A DNA stretch of 64,000 nt, taken from positions 1 to 64,000 of the forward strand of contig CAJXZB010000010.1 in NCBI GenBank assembly GCA_913063405.1, read 5' to 3'. This document shows, piece by piece, positions 9,253 to 18,367 of this stretch (its first letter is position 1; each line of letters begins with the position of its first letter). Position numbers and translations under genes: made by a program. The notes under the pieces are model-generated. The model was not told where the DNA came from. It did not search any database and was given only the letters and a program-made list of their open reading frames with translations. Source of the DNA: an uncultured Ulvibacter sp. Its GTDB lineage: Bacteria > Bacteroidota > Bacteroidia > Flavobacteriales > Flavobacteriaceae.

Positions 9253-10215
9253 TTAAAGTTCGTTTAACAATTTATTGATCTCATCCAATTTAGGAGTCAA
9301 AACTACTTCAATTCGTCGATTTTTTGATCTTCCTTCGGAAGTGGTATTAGTTCCAATAGGCGCATATTCACCTCGCCCGGCTGCTGTTAAATTATCCTTC
9401 GGAATTCCCGAGTTTTCAGTAAGTATTGAAACAATAGCGGTAGCCCGTTTTGTAGAAAGATCCCAATTGTTCTTTAAAGGACCATTTCCGCCGTAAGGTA
9501 CATTATCTGTATGTCCTTCGATAAGCACAGCTATCTCCGTGTTTTGCGCCAGAACCTTTCCTAAGGCCACTACAGCTTCTCTTCCTCGAGAGTTAACCGC
9601 CCAACTTCCACTTTCAAACAGCAATTTATTCTCCATAGAAACATATACTTTTCCATCGCGTTGTTCTATTGTTAATCCGTTGCCCTCAAAATTTGTAAGT
9701 GCCGCTGAAATTGCATCTTTTAGCTTACGCATTTTTGCATCCTTGGACGCAATGATTCCTTCTAATTCTTCCACTCGCTCTGATCGTAATTTAAGGTCTT
9801 TCTGCAATTTGCTAAGACGAGCTTCCTCGGCGGCCAAAGCTCTTTCCTTTTCTTCCAACTGCGTAAGGAGTTTTCGGTTTAGCTCCAAGTTTTCGGTAAG
9901 TGCCGATGAGCTGTTGGCTTCCAGAGCATCATACGAATCCTTTAGCCTTTTGAAATTGTTTTCTGAAGCGGCCAAATCCATCGCCAACCTACTTTTTTCA
10001 GCATTTAATTTTTCTATTTCTTTCCGAAGGTTAGCAACGCTGTATTTATCTGAATTTCCATCAGATCCATCCAACTGAGACATTAATGACTCATTTTCGG
10101 CTCTTAAGGAATCATATTTATCTTTAAGGTCTTCATATATTTTTGAAGACACACAGGATGTGGAAATAAGGGCAAGAGATATTCCAAAAAAAATGTATTT
10201 GATTACTTTATTCAT
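9253..10215 (-). CDS. OmpA/MotB-domain lipoprotein with coiled coil
   Basis: A 320-residue lipoprotein that should tether the outer membrane to peptidoglycan. The signal peptide ends in a lipobox (LISTSC, Cys at about 21). Residues about 27-170 are a long heptad-like coiled coil rich in Glu, Leu and Lys. The last 120 residues form an OmpA C-terminal domain: LLFESGSWAVNSRG, then IEGHTDNVPYGG with the diaminopimelate-binding Asp, then GRGEYAPIGTN and the GRSKNRRIEVVL segment with the binding Arg. Coiled-coil OmpA lipoproteins of this length are common in Bacteroidota. It stands alone between a repeat element and a DUF2255 gene on the same strand, 27 bases away. Confidence 0.93.
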   Translation of the reverse strand: MNKVIKYIFFGISLALISTSCVSSKIYEDLKDKYDSLRAENESLMSQLDGSDGNSDKYSVANLRKEIEKLNAEKSRLAMDLAASENNFKRLKDSYDALEANSSSALTENLELNRKLLTQLEEKERALAAEEARLSKLQKDLKLRSERVEELEGIIASKDAKMRKLKDAISAALTNFEGNGLTIEQRDGKVYVSMENKLLFESGSWAVNSRGREAVVALGKVLAQNTEIAVLIEGHTDNVPYGGNGPLKNNWDLSTKRATAIVSILTENSGIPKDNLTAAGRGEYAPIGTNTTSEGRSKNRRIEVVLTPKLDEINKLLNEL

Positions 10216-10242
10216 ATTGAAAAGATTGTGGGGTTCCTAAAC

Positions 10243-10620
10243 TTATTTTTCGGTATAAAAAAATTCCATGGTATAATCGAAGTATTCCGCTTGAGATATT
10301 CCACTTTCATAAAATCGGTTTTCCTTTTCAGTATATCTTGTTAGGTAGGCTTCATTTATTAGTCCGTGTAATTCATCATCTGGTTCAACTTTTTTTCCAG
10401 AGATTTCAATGATTTGATCGCAATATTTAAATTGGCCAATTCCTGTTTCAAAAAAGGCCGTAAACCAGCTTCGCTCACTTTTGTTCCAGCTTCTTGCAAA
10501 GATTCGATTATCAACGGCAACAACCCAGATTTCTAGGAAAGTTCTTCTATCAATACCTCCTTTAATCTCGGTATAATCTTCCGTTTCTAAATGTCTATAA
10601 AATTCTTTTGGAAAATTCAC
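10243..10620 (-). CDS. DUF2255 family protein
   Basis: A 125-residue soluble protein with no signal peptide. The pattern of an N-terminal FLEIWVVAVDN segment, then IFARSWNKSERSWF and a C-terminal Tyr-rich helix (YLTRYTEKEN) fits DUF2255, a small family of unknown function with a flavin-reductase-like barrel predicted. The frame begins with GTG at 10620, two bases after the stop of the exonuclease III gene, so the pair is translationally coupled and likely cotranscribed. The coupling does not by itself imply a DNA-repair role, because such pairings often reflect compact packing. Confidence 0.75.
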   Translation of the reverse strand: MNFPKEFYRHLETEDYTEIKGGIDRRTFLEIWVVAVDNRIFARSWNKSERSWFTAFFETGIGQFKYCDQIIEISGKKVEPDDELHGLINEAYLTRYTEKENRFYESGISQAEYFDYTMEFFYTEK

Positions 10621-10622
10621 GG

Positions 10623-11384
10623 TTAAAATTCAAATTCCACCAAATGCGGACAATGATCGCTGTGCATTGCCCCAGGTAATATAACGGCTCGTTTTAAGTT
10701 TTCTTGCAAGGGTTGTGAAACCATATTATAGTCAATGCGCCAGCCTTTATTATTTGCTCTAGAATTAGCGCGATAACTCCACCAAGTATAATGATGTGGC
10801 TCCTTATTGAAATGACGAAACGAATCTATAAATCCACTGCTTATGAAATTACCTATCCATTCGCGCTCTACTGGCAAGAATCCTGAGACCTTCTTATTTC
10901 TAACTGGATCGTGAATATCAATTGCCTCATGACATATATTGTAGTCACCACATATTACTAAGTTGGGAATTTCTTTCTTTAGTTCATCTACATATGTTTG
11001 AAAATCATCCATAAATTTTAACTTATGAGCTACTCGTGCTTCGTTACTACCACTTGGCAAATACAAACTCATTACCGAAACATTTTCAAAATCCACACGA
11101 ATATTACGCCCTTCAAAATCCATATACTCAATCCCTGTTCCGTATTCTACGTGTTTTGGTTTCTGTTTTGAAAAAATTGCCACGCCGCTATATCCTTTTT
11201 TTTGAGCACTAAACCAATAATGATGATACCCGGCGGCTTCAATTTCAGAAACTTCCACCTGCTCCATCATAGCTTTGGTCTCCTGTATACAAATGACATC
11301 CGGATCTGCTAGCCCTAACCATTCAATAAAACCTTTTTTCATCGCGGCACGAATACCATTTACGTTGTATGAAATTATCTGCAT
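10623..11384 (-). CDS. xth: exodeoxyribonuclease III
   Basis: A 253-residue AP endonuclease and 3'-5' exonuclease of the ExoIII/APE family, acting in base-excision repair. Active-site pieces are in order: N in ISYNVNGIRA, the metal-binding Glu in ICIQETK, the D-N pair in CGDYNICH, the WWSYRANSRANNKGWRIDY block, and the terminal SDHCP catalytic Asp-His. Residues 1-8 are beta-strand MQIISYNV, which fixes the start at the ATG at 11384; a TTG at 11399 would add five residues not seen in the family. It is the first gene of a two-gene unit with the DUF2255 gene. Confidence 0.96.
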   Translation of the reverse strand: MQIISYNVNGIRAAMKKGFIEWLGLADPDVICIQETKAMMEQVEVSEIEAAGYHHYWFSAQKKGYSGVAIFSKQKPKHVEYGTGIEYMDFEGRNIRVDFENVSVMSLYLPSGSNEARVAHKLKFMDDFQTYVDELKKEIPNLVICGDYNICHEAIDIHDPVRNKKVSGFLPVEREWIGNFISSGFIDSFRHFNKEPHHYTWWSYRANSRANNKGWRIDYNMVSQPLQENLKRAVILPGAMHSDHCPHLVEFEF

Positions 11385-11507
11385 GCAAGTTGATTTCAAT
11401 TATAGCTACTAAAGTAAATAACATTGTATTTTTACAGGGTGCTTCGGCGGAAAGATTTTAAAAAAGAATCAACAAAATAAACTGACCGCTGTTAAGTTGT
11501 ATAGGTA

Positions 11508-14500
11508 ATGAAGTTATATCTGTTTCTTTTTATGGTTTTTATAGCTGCCGTGGGCTATGCACAGGATATTTCTTCAAATTATAGAAGTAAGAGAATAGTT
11601 GCGGTCGATACTTTAGTTTTAGACAGTGTAAGTATTAATCCATCAAAGTTTCAAATTCTTGATAAAAGCGGAAAAGTTATTTCTTCGGAAGACTATACGG
11701 TAGATTTTCAAAAGGGGATTGTTATTTTTTCTGAAAGCATCCAGCAATCCAAAGATTCATTAACCATCAATTATCTTCGATATCCCAATTTTTTGACCAA
11801 AGATTATTTTGCATTAGACCCAAAAATTATCGTTGAAAATACGGGAAGTATAGAAAGATTATACTCCTTACAAGAACGGAACAGCAAAGGCACTTTTACG
11901 CCTTTTGATGGTTTAAATACCGCTGGAAGTATTTCTCGTGGGATTACTATTGGGAACAATCAAAATGCCGTTGTTAACTCTGAGTTGGATTTGCAAATCA
12001 CGGGTAGGTTGAGCGATAAAGTCTCGATACGAGCCTCGATTCAAGATGCCAATATCCCAACGCAAGAAGGAGGTTATTCTCAAAGCCTAGATGAGTTTGA
12101 TCAAATTTTTATCGAATTATACAGTAAAAACTGGAACATTCGTGCTGGAGATGTGGATCTAAGAAATCAAAACAGCTATTTTGGGCAATTCACGAAGAAA
12201 GTACAAGGTATTTCTTTAAGTGGAACAGTGAACCATAAAAACGGTGCTAAAACTTCTGCTTTCGCTGCAGGTGCGATTGTAAAAGGTATATTCGCTCAAA
12301 GTAAATTTGTTGGACAAGAAGGAAATCAGGGACCTTATAAACTCGTTGGACCCAATGGTGAGTTGTTTATCTTGATTGTTTCGGGAAGTGAACGAGTTTA
12401 TGTGAATGGTTTACTTCTAAAGCGTGGTGAAAATGAAGATTATGTGATTGATTATAATGCTGGAGAACTCAAATTTAATTCAACATATCCCATCACCGAG
12501 AATATGCGTATTTCGGTTGAGTATCAATTTACGGATCGAGATTACACCCGCTTTATAGGATATGGTGGCGGAAATTACTCAAATGAAAAGCTGGATATTG
12601 GTGTATATGTATATTCCGAAAACGATGCAAAAAATCAACCACTACAACAAGATTTATCTGAAGCTCAGGCAACAATTTTACAGGCAGCTGGTGACGACAT
12701 GACTCAGATGACGGCTCCTTCAGCTGTTGCTGATACTTTTTCAGAAAACAGAATATTATATCGTAAGGAGGTTATCAATGGTGTAGAAGTCTTTGTGTAT
12801 TCTATAAATCCAGATGACGAATTATTTAATGTTCGCTTTTCTCTGGTTGGTGACAATTTGGGAAACTATATATTAAATAACACGAATGCTATCAACCGTA
12901 TTTTTGAATATATTGCGCCTTTAAATGGAATTTCCCAAGGAAATTATGAGCCAATTATCCAATTAAACGCCCCCACTAAGTTGCAAATAGGAGGTTTAAA
13001 TGGTGCCTTCCATCCCAGTGAAAAAACGAACGTTAATTTTGAAATAGCGGGGAGTAAAAACGACCTCAACCTTTTCTCAAATCTTGACGATGGTAACAAT
13101 GATGGTTTTGCAGGAAAACTAAACGCAAGACAAACGATAGTTACAACATCGGACACCTTGAAGGTAGATGGTTTTGGATCAATTGATTTTATAAACAAGG
13201 ATTTTAGAAGTATTGAACGACTATATAATATTGAATTTGCTAGAGATTGGAACCTTATAGATCCCTCTGGCGATCAGCGTTTCTCGACAACTGGAATTGA
13301 AGTTTCACACCCAAAAATAGGTGGTGGTCGTTACTCATTTCAGAATTTAAATTATTCAGAAAACTTTAATGGAACCCGTCATGAAGTTGCTTCAGAAATA
13401 AAAGTAAAACAACTGCAAAACAATACCCTTGCAAGTTATTTGGATAGTGAAGACAATCTTATGGATTCCAATTTTTTCAGACTTCATAATCGAACTAGCT
13501 ATTCTTTTAAAAAAGCTTGGGTAGGTGCTAAATTAAATATTGAAAACAACAAAGTACGTGTTATTGCCAATGACAGCTTAACACCTTTGAGTCAAAAGTT
13601 CAATGCGTACGAAGCCTTTGCGGGAATAGGTGATAGCACAGCTGTGTTTGTAGAAGGTGGCTATCGTTATCGAACTAACGATAGCCTTCAGAACTCCTTT
13701 TTAAAGAAGGTGAGTACTGCTCATACAATTTATGTAAAATCAAAACCCATAAGCAGTAAGAACGCACAGCTGTCAATTTTCGCCAACTATCGAATATTAA
13801 AAGATGAATCCCTTGATGCTGGTGAAAACGGTAGTGATAATGACGAGCAATCTTTGAACTCTAGAGTTTTATACAATCAGTCATTATTTGATAATGGTAT
13901 TCGCATAAACACAGCTATTGAAACCAACAATGGGGTGATCCCACAGCAAGAGTTTACCTATATTCAAGTTGATGCTGGGCAAGGAGTTTATACTTGGAAT
14001 GATTATAATGAGAATAGTATTCAAGAACTAGATGAATTTGAAGTGGCCCAATTTCAGGATGAGGCAGACTATGTTCGGATTCTATTACCTAATCAAGTTT
14101 TTCTGAAAATTCGTGAGAATAAATTTAGCCAAATTGTTACCCTAAACCCTCAAGCCTGGAGCTCCAAAGAAGGCTTCCTGAAAGTTCTATCACATTTTTA
14201 CAATCAAACTTCGTATGTGATTGATAGAAAGGTAAAGCGAGAAAATGACACGTTTAACATTAATCCGTTTGGGGATGCAGGAGACGACCAACTTGGCCTT
14301 ACCTTGAATTTCAGAAATGCCTTGTTCTATAATCGCGGAAAACAACATTTTACAACAAGCTATACCTACTTATCAACTTCAAGCAGCAATCTGCTTTCGT
14401 TAGGGTTGCAGGAGAATGACATCACAAGCCATCAGTTTAACTTTAACCATAAGTTAGGAGAAAGCTGGCTGGCTAATCTAAAAGGGGCTTCTGGCACGAC

Positions 14501-14942
14501 TAAAAGCACTTCGGAAAATTTTGAAAGCAGAAACTACAATTTGGATTCTTATGAAATTAACCCTAAGATCTCTTATCTGTTAAATAACAAGACCCGATTT
14601 AATATATTCTATCAGTTTTTGAATAAAGAAAACTCGTTAGGAGGGATGGAAGCCTTAAAACAGCAAAATCTAGGTTTCTCTTTTTCGTATGCCAATGCTG
14701 AAAAGATTTCGATTAATGGAGAGTTCAATTATATCGATAACGGTTTTACGGGTAGCGCATTTTCACCGGTTGCCTATCAAATACTTGAAGGGCTTCAGCC
14801 TGGTGTAAATTATACGTGGCGCCTGTTGTTTCAAAAACGTATCACCAAATACTTGGATGCGAATTTATCCTATTTCGGAAGAGACAGTCAAAATTCCAAA
14901 ACGGTACATACTGGTAGTATTCAGCTAAGGGCTTATTTCTAA
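11508..14942 (+). CDS. very large predicted outer-membrane beta-barrel protein
   Basis: The 1144-residue product has a signal peptide (MKLYLFLFMVFIAAVGYAQ) and an N-terminal segment (about 30-110) resembling an Ig-like domain (DTLVLDSVSINPSKFQIL, then VISSEDYTVDF). From about residue 130 the sequence alternates polar and hydrophobic residues with frequent tight turns (KLSVR-, RAGDVDLRNQNSY-, YTWNDYNENSIQELDEFE-type loops), typical of a long transmembrane barrel. The last residue is Phe in QLRAYF, the usual barrel-assembly signal. There is no TonB box or plug domain, so it is not a classical TonB receptor, and it is less than half the length of SprA. I believe a similar protein is conserved in Bacteroidota, but no function is known to me. 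The convergent downstream gene shares its terminator. Confidence 0.8.
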   Translation: MKLYLFLFMVFIAAVGYAQDISSNYRSKRIVAVDTLVLDSVSINPSKFQILDKSGKVISSEDYTVDFQKGIVIFSESIQQSKDSLTINYLRYPNFLTKDYFALDPKIIVENTGSIERLYSLQERNSKGTFTPFDGLNTAGSISRGITIGNNQNAVVNSELDLQITGRLSDKVSIRASIQDANIPTQEGGYSQSLDEFDQIFIELYSKNWNIRAGDVDLRNQNSYFGQFTKKVQGISLSGTVNHKNGAKTSAFAAGAIVKGIFAQSKFVGQEGNQGPYKLVGPNGELFILIVSGSERVYVNGLLLKRGENEDYVIDYNAGELKFNSTYPITENMRISVEYQFTDRDYTRFIGYGGGNYSNEKLDIGVYVYSENDAKNQPLQQDLSEAQATILQAAGDDMTQMTAPSAVADTFSENRILYRKEVINGVEVFVYSINPDDELFNVRFSLVGDNLGNYILNNTNAINRIFEYIAPLNGISQGNYEPIIQLNAPTKLQIGGLNGAFHPSEKTNVNFEIAGSKNDLNLFSNLDDGNNDGFAGKLNARQTIVTTSDTLKVDGFGSIDFINKDFRSIERLYNIEFARDWNLIDPSGDQRFSTTGIEVSHPKIGGGRYSFQNLNYSENFNGTRHEVASEIKVKQLQNNTLASYLDSEDNLMDSNFFRLHNRTSYSFKKAWVGAKLNIENNKVRVIANDSLTPLSQKFNAYEAFAGIGDSTAVFVEGGYRYRTNDSLQNSFLKKVSTAHTIYVKSKPISSKNAQLSIFANYRILKDESLDAGENGSDNDEQSLNSRVLYNQSLFDNGIRINTAIETNNGVIPQQEFTYIQVDAGQGVYTWNDYNENSIQELDEFEVAQFQDEADYVRILLPNQVFLKIRENKFSQIVTLNPQAWSSKEGFLKVLSHFYNQTSYVIDRKVKRENDTFNINPFGDAGDDQLGLTLNFRNALFYNRGKQHFTTSYTYLSTSSSNLLSLGLQENDITSHQFNFNHKLGESWLANLKGASGTTKSTSENFESRNYNLDSYEINPKISYLLNNKTRFNIFYQFLNKENSLGGMEALKQQNLGFSFSYANAEKISINGEFNYIDNGFTGSAFSPVAYQILEGLQPGVNYTWRLLFQKRITKYLDANLSYFGRDSQNSKTVHTGSIQLRAYF

Positions 14943-14982
14943 ATCTCTCAATATTTATTCTTCGAAAGATTAAGCATAAAAA

Positions 14983-15007
14983 AGTCCCCAAATTTAACTT
15001 GAGGACT
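14983..15007. terminator. bidirectional terminator between convergent genes
   Basis: AGTCCCCAA (14983-14991) pairs with TTGAGGACT (14999-15007) with one mismatch around a 7-base loop. It is flanked by CTTTT on the right and by six A on the left, so it can end transcription from both sides. Confidence 0.7.
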
Positions 15008-15038
15008 CTTTTAATTAGTATGTAAAAACTAAGCTATA

Positions 15039-17702
15039 TTATCTTACAATAATCTTAGCCGTTTTAAACGTTTTGCTAGTTCTATCTCCCATTTTTACAA
15101 GGTAGATTCCAGCAGAAGCATAAGACATATTTAACTTATAGTTAAAACTATCACCCTCTTTTTCAAGATTGTTAAAAGCTACTTGTTGCCCTAACATATT
15201 AAATATTGCGATAGACGCTCTACCTTCGAAGCTAGTTACCAATGAGATATCGAATTGATTGTTATCTTTAGATAAAACAATTAACTCAGCTTCAGAAATA
15301 GAAGGATCATTAACACCTAATGTTCCAACAACTACAGTATAGTCTTGAACTTCACCATAATCTGAATCTAAACAAGGGTCTAAAACATCTCCACCAGCAG
15401 AGGTGTCAATAGATTTAGCTCTAAGTCTGTGAGTTCCAGCAGCAGCACCTACAGGTACAGTAAGTGTGAAGTCTTCTAACTCTCCAAAAGAATTGTAAAA
15501 CTCTCCAGAGATTAATCTTTCACTTACTTCAAAAGTACCACTATCATCAAAGTCAATCCAAACAGAAATTGCTTCAACACCGGCTCCTTGGTCCCAATTG
15601 TGTTGAGACTGTAATGTATAAACATTAGATCCAGTTTCGTTACTTAATGGCGTAGACATATCTGTTCTATCTGCATATCCAGCAGGACTAGAAGCTGGCT
15701 CTGTGTTACATCCATTTCCACCATCATCTGCAGTAATTGTATTCAAAACAAACATTTTGATACCATCTAAGTTACACCCCAAAAGTGCAGTGGGCTCACA
15801 AACAAGCACTCCATTCTCTACAGTTTTTGTATCTGCATCATTTGCTGTGTTAGTATCTCCAGCTAATAAAGTAGTTGCGTTTATAACATATGTTCCTGGA
15901 ACTGACAAATCAGCCTGAGTTCCGAACGTAAATGATTCGGTTGTTCCAGCAACTATAGTCCCTGAGTACATTTCTTGAACCGGAGTTCCACCATCGATAT
16001 CATATTGAACCATTGGATCTGTAATATCATTACTTCCAAAGTTTCTAATAGAAACAACAACATCCTCAGTAGCAGTTAGCACACCACTATTAGGCTCATC
16101 AATAGAAGTAACACCTATATCATCTGCCATAGGAGGTGCTAATTGGAATGCTCCAACAACACCTTTTCTTCCACTGTTCATATATTCGTTAATGAACCAG
16201 AATGTAGCATCATCGGACGGGTCAATATCAATCTTACTATAATCACCATATCTTGTGCCAGGAATATTTGCATTTCCATTTGCAATTACTTCTTCAGCAA
16301 TTGTCATAGTGTTTAATGGATCTCCATCATATCTACCTGTATAGTATGAACTAATTCTTTCCGTAGTTCCAGTTGTTGGACCCGACATAGAAGTATATCC
16401 CATAGCAATATCACCATCACCGTTCATAATCAAACTTGCATGCCAAGCATGTCTTCCATCTGGAGCAGTATAGGTTCCTTCTTGGTACATTGTCCAAGGC
16501 TGTCCATCTGCAGTTTGACGTAACTCAAACCAACGAACACCAGCTAGCTCTCCACCACCAGCGTCTGTGTCAACTACCCAATTAAATACAGCTGAGTTGT
16601 GCGTACCGAACTTTCTGAATTGAGCTTGGTTCATAACTGTTGCTTGCAATGCATCAACTGCAGGTCCACCTCCGGGTTGTGTTAAATTTGAAAAACTTCC
16701 GCCATCAAATACACCAATATATGGTTGCGTAGGAAATTCCGTAGCAGCCGAAACTGTTGAGCTTGCCGGTGTTGTCCAGTCAACATCAATAGTCCATAGT
16801 TTAAAATGGTCTGTTGCTACACCACCCCAAGCATCATCTTGCATATATACAACAGTTGCACCACCAGCAGCTGGCAACGTACCATCACTTACATTTAAGG
16901 CCTGTGGACTCTGAAAACCGCTTGTTACTATTCCAGGTAAAACAAAAGTTTGGAAGCCTGCAGCCGCGTTTCCTAGAAGCATTTCATCTCTTTCCAATGC
17001 CCAAACTCTATTCCCAGCACCATTAGAAGTCATATAATATCCATCACTCCAAGCTGAAAGCTTATTGTAATCAGCAACTCCAGTGTACGTATAAACATTC
17101 CAAGCAGCCGTAACAGGATCTGGTCCATCAGATACCGCAACTTGAACATTACCATTAAAGAACAAATACCCTATCACCCAGCGATCTGCTGCTTGATCGT
17201 AAGAAGCAGTAAGGTCACAACAACCTCCTCCAGAAAAAATATCTGTTACACTGTGCTGCCCTCCGATAATAGTTCCCGTTTTGTCATAAATAGCAAAACC
17301 TGTATTGTAAACTACAAATACGTGGTTAGGTCCAACAGCTAAAGATGGATCTGTTGGTTGCGATCCAGAAGTATACGCATCAAACACAATCGTTGGCGGT
17401 TGATTTCTAATAGATTGCGAAAAAGGACTTGGGTTTCTCACGAAGTAATCGTCTTCGGTTTGCGCATCTTTACCTATAAGTACTTGAGGGCCTAAAGACC
17501 TTCTATCTCTAGCTTCTTCAGGAGAATTATCTGTAACTTGATACTCCGTTATTAAAGCAAGAGGTTGAGCAACGTACATTGACGCTGATGTACCTTGAGA
17601 AGCAATACCTCCAGGGACATTTTCAGTAGCCTTTTCCTGAGCAGTGGCTGTAAAAGAAAATACAGCCAATAACATTAAGAAAAAATAATTTTTTAGTTTC
17701 AT
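15039..17702 (-). CDS. secreted T9SS substrate with CARDB and GEVED domains
   Basis: An 887-residue secreted protein. After a signal peptide (MKLKNYFFLMLLAVFSFTATAQ) comes a 450-residue region with SWSDGYYMTSN, YMQDDAWGGVATDHFKLWT and GGELAGVRWFELRQ. A CARDB-type segment (about 535-630) follows, then a GEVED domain (about 640-790) with the DFDDSGTFEVSERL and DSDYGEVQDY signatures. The C-terminus is a T9SS-type sorting segment (NMLGQQVAFNNLEKEG, SAGIYLVKMGDR). The N-terminal region is shared with the 18368-20560 gene and is absent from standard enzyme families known to me; it looks like a propeller-type surface protein. The two paralogues lie in the same orientation, separated only by a small lipoprotein gene on the other strand, so they probably arose by tandem duplication with GEVED gained or lost. 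Confidence 0.85.
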   Translation of the reverse strand: MKLKNYFFLMLLAVFSFTATAQEKATENVPGGIASQGTSASMYVAQPLALITEYQVTDNSPEEARDRRSLGPQVLIGKDAQTEDDYFVRNPSPFSQSIRNQPPTIVFDAYTSGSQPTDPSLAVGPNHVFVVYNTGFAIYDKTGTIIGGQHSVTDIFSGGGCCDLTASYDQAADRWVIGYLFFNGNVQVAVSDGPDPVTAAWNVYTYTGVADYNKLSAWSDGYYMTSNGAGNRVWALERDEMLLGNAAAGFQTFVLPGIVTSGFQSPQALNVSDGTLPAAGGATVVYMQDDAWGGVATDHFKLWTIDVDWTTPASSTVSAATEFPTQPYIGVFDGGSFSNLTQPGGGPAVDALQATVMNQAQFRKFGTHNSAVFNWVVDTDAGGGELAGVRWFELRQTADGQPWTMYQEGTYTAPDGRHAWHASLIMNGDGDIAMGYTSMSGPTTGTTERISSYYTGRYDGDPLNTMTIAEEVIANGNANIPGTRYGDYSKIDIDPSDDATFWFINEYMNSGRKGVVGAFQLAPPMADDIGVTSIDEPNSGVLTATEDVVVSIRNFGSNDITDPMVQYDIDGGTPVQEMYSGTIVAGTTESFTFGTQADLSVPGTYVINATTLLAGDTNTANDADTKTVENGVLVCEPTALLGCNLDGIKMFVLNTITADDGGNGCNTEPASSPAGYADRTDMSTPLSNETGSNVYTLQSQHNWDQGAGVEAISVWIDFDDSGTFEVSERLISGEFYNSFGELEDFTLTVPVGAAAGTHRLRAKSIDTSAGGDVLDPCLDSDYGEVQDYTVVVGTLGVNDPSISEAELIVLSKDNNQFDISLVTSFEGRASIAIFNMLGQQVAFNNLEKEGDSFNYKLNMSYASAGIYLVKMGDRTSKTFKTAKIIVR

Positions 17703-17958
17703 TTGATATAATTTTAGTTATTTTTTATTGATCTTATAAAAATACTATCTATTATTCAAAGAACAATGGGTTTTGAACACAAATTTATCCCTTCAATCAA
17801 TTGATTTATAAGCTTTTCTGAATTATAGCCCTAGCAGATTAATAGGGAGTTAACTTATTCTGCAGAAAGTTTATTAATATTAAAACCCTAGAACTTATGA
17901 TTGAATTGAGGCACAATATTTGTAATTTAACATTCTGAAAACTTTAAATACAAGCCTT

Positions 17959-18333
17959 ATGACACTATTAAAAAGCCTTCTATTTGTTCTAGCAATAGGT
18001 CTAATTTCCTCTTGCGCATCAAAGAAAGGTAACGACATCACAACATCTGAAGAGTCCAAAATTGAGAGCAACATGAACTCGAAAAAACTAATGTTAGAGG
18101 AGGGGTATAGTGATGGAATTATAATTGCTTCGAGAACAGAAGGAGATTGCCCATTTGTAATTGACATTAATGATGAAAATTACTCTTACTTTTTAGATCC
18201 TGTTAATCTAGCGGAAGATTTCAAAACAGATGGTCAAAAGATTTGGTTTAAGTTTACAGCTTCAAGAATGCCTAACAGATGCGAAAAAGCCAATCCTGTT
18301 TGGATTGTAGACATAAAAAAAAGGGTAGAATAA
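17959..18333 (+). CDS. small conserved-type lipoprotein
   Basis: A 124-residue lipoprotein: the signal segment MTLLKSLLFVLAIGLISSC ends in a lipobox with Cys at 19, then SKK. The mature part contains DGIIIASRTEGDCPFVIDI and ends in a lysine-rich tail (DIKKRVE). Cys pairs at about 65 and 104 could form a disulfide. I do not recognise a named family, though short lipoproteins of this kind with a GDCPFVI motif are, I believe, widespread in Flavobacteriaceae. It lies between two large leftward secreted-protein genes and is transcribed the other way; its stop codon is inside a bidirectional terminator. Confidence 0.75.
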   Translation: MTLLKSLLFVLAIGLISSCASKKGNDITTSEESKIESNMNSKKLMLEEGYSDGIIIASRTEGDCPFVIDINDENYSYFLDPVNLAEDFKTDGQKIWFKFTASRMPNRCEKANPVWIVDIKKRVE

Positions 18334-18348
18334 ACATTCCACCCTTTT
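18319..18348. terminator. bidirectional terminator overlapping a stop codon
   Basis: AAAAGGGTAGAAT (18319-18331) pairs with ATTCCACCCTTTT (18336-18348) around a 4-base loop, with one mismatch that becomes a G-U pair on the minus strand. A-runs and T-runs flank it. The left arm includes the last codons of the small lipoprotein gene. Confidence 0.7.
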
Positions 18349-18367
18349 TAATTTAAATCAAAACGTC

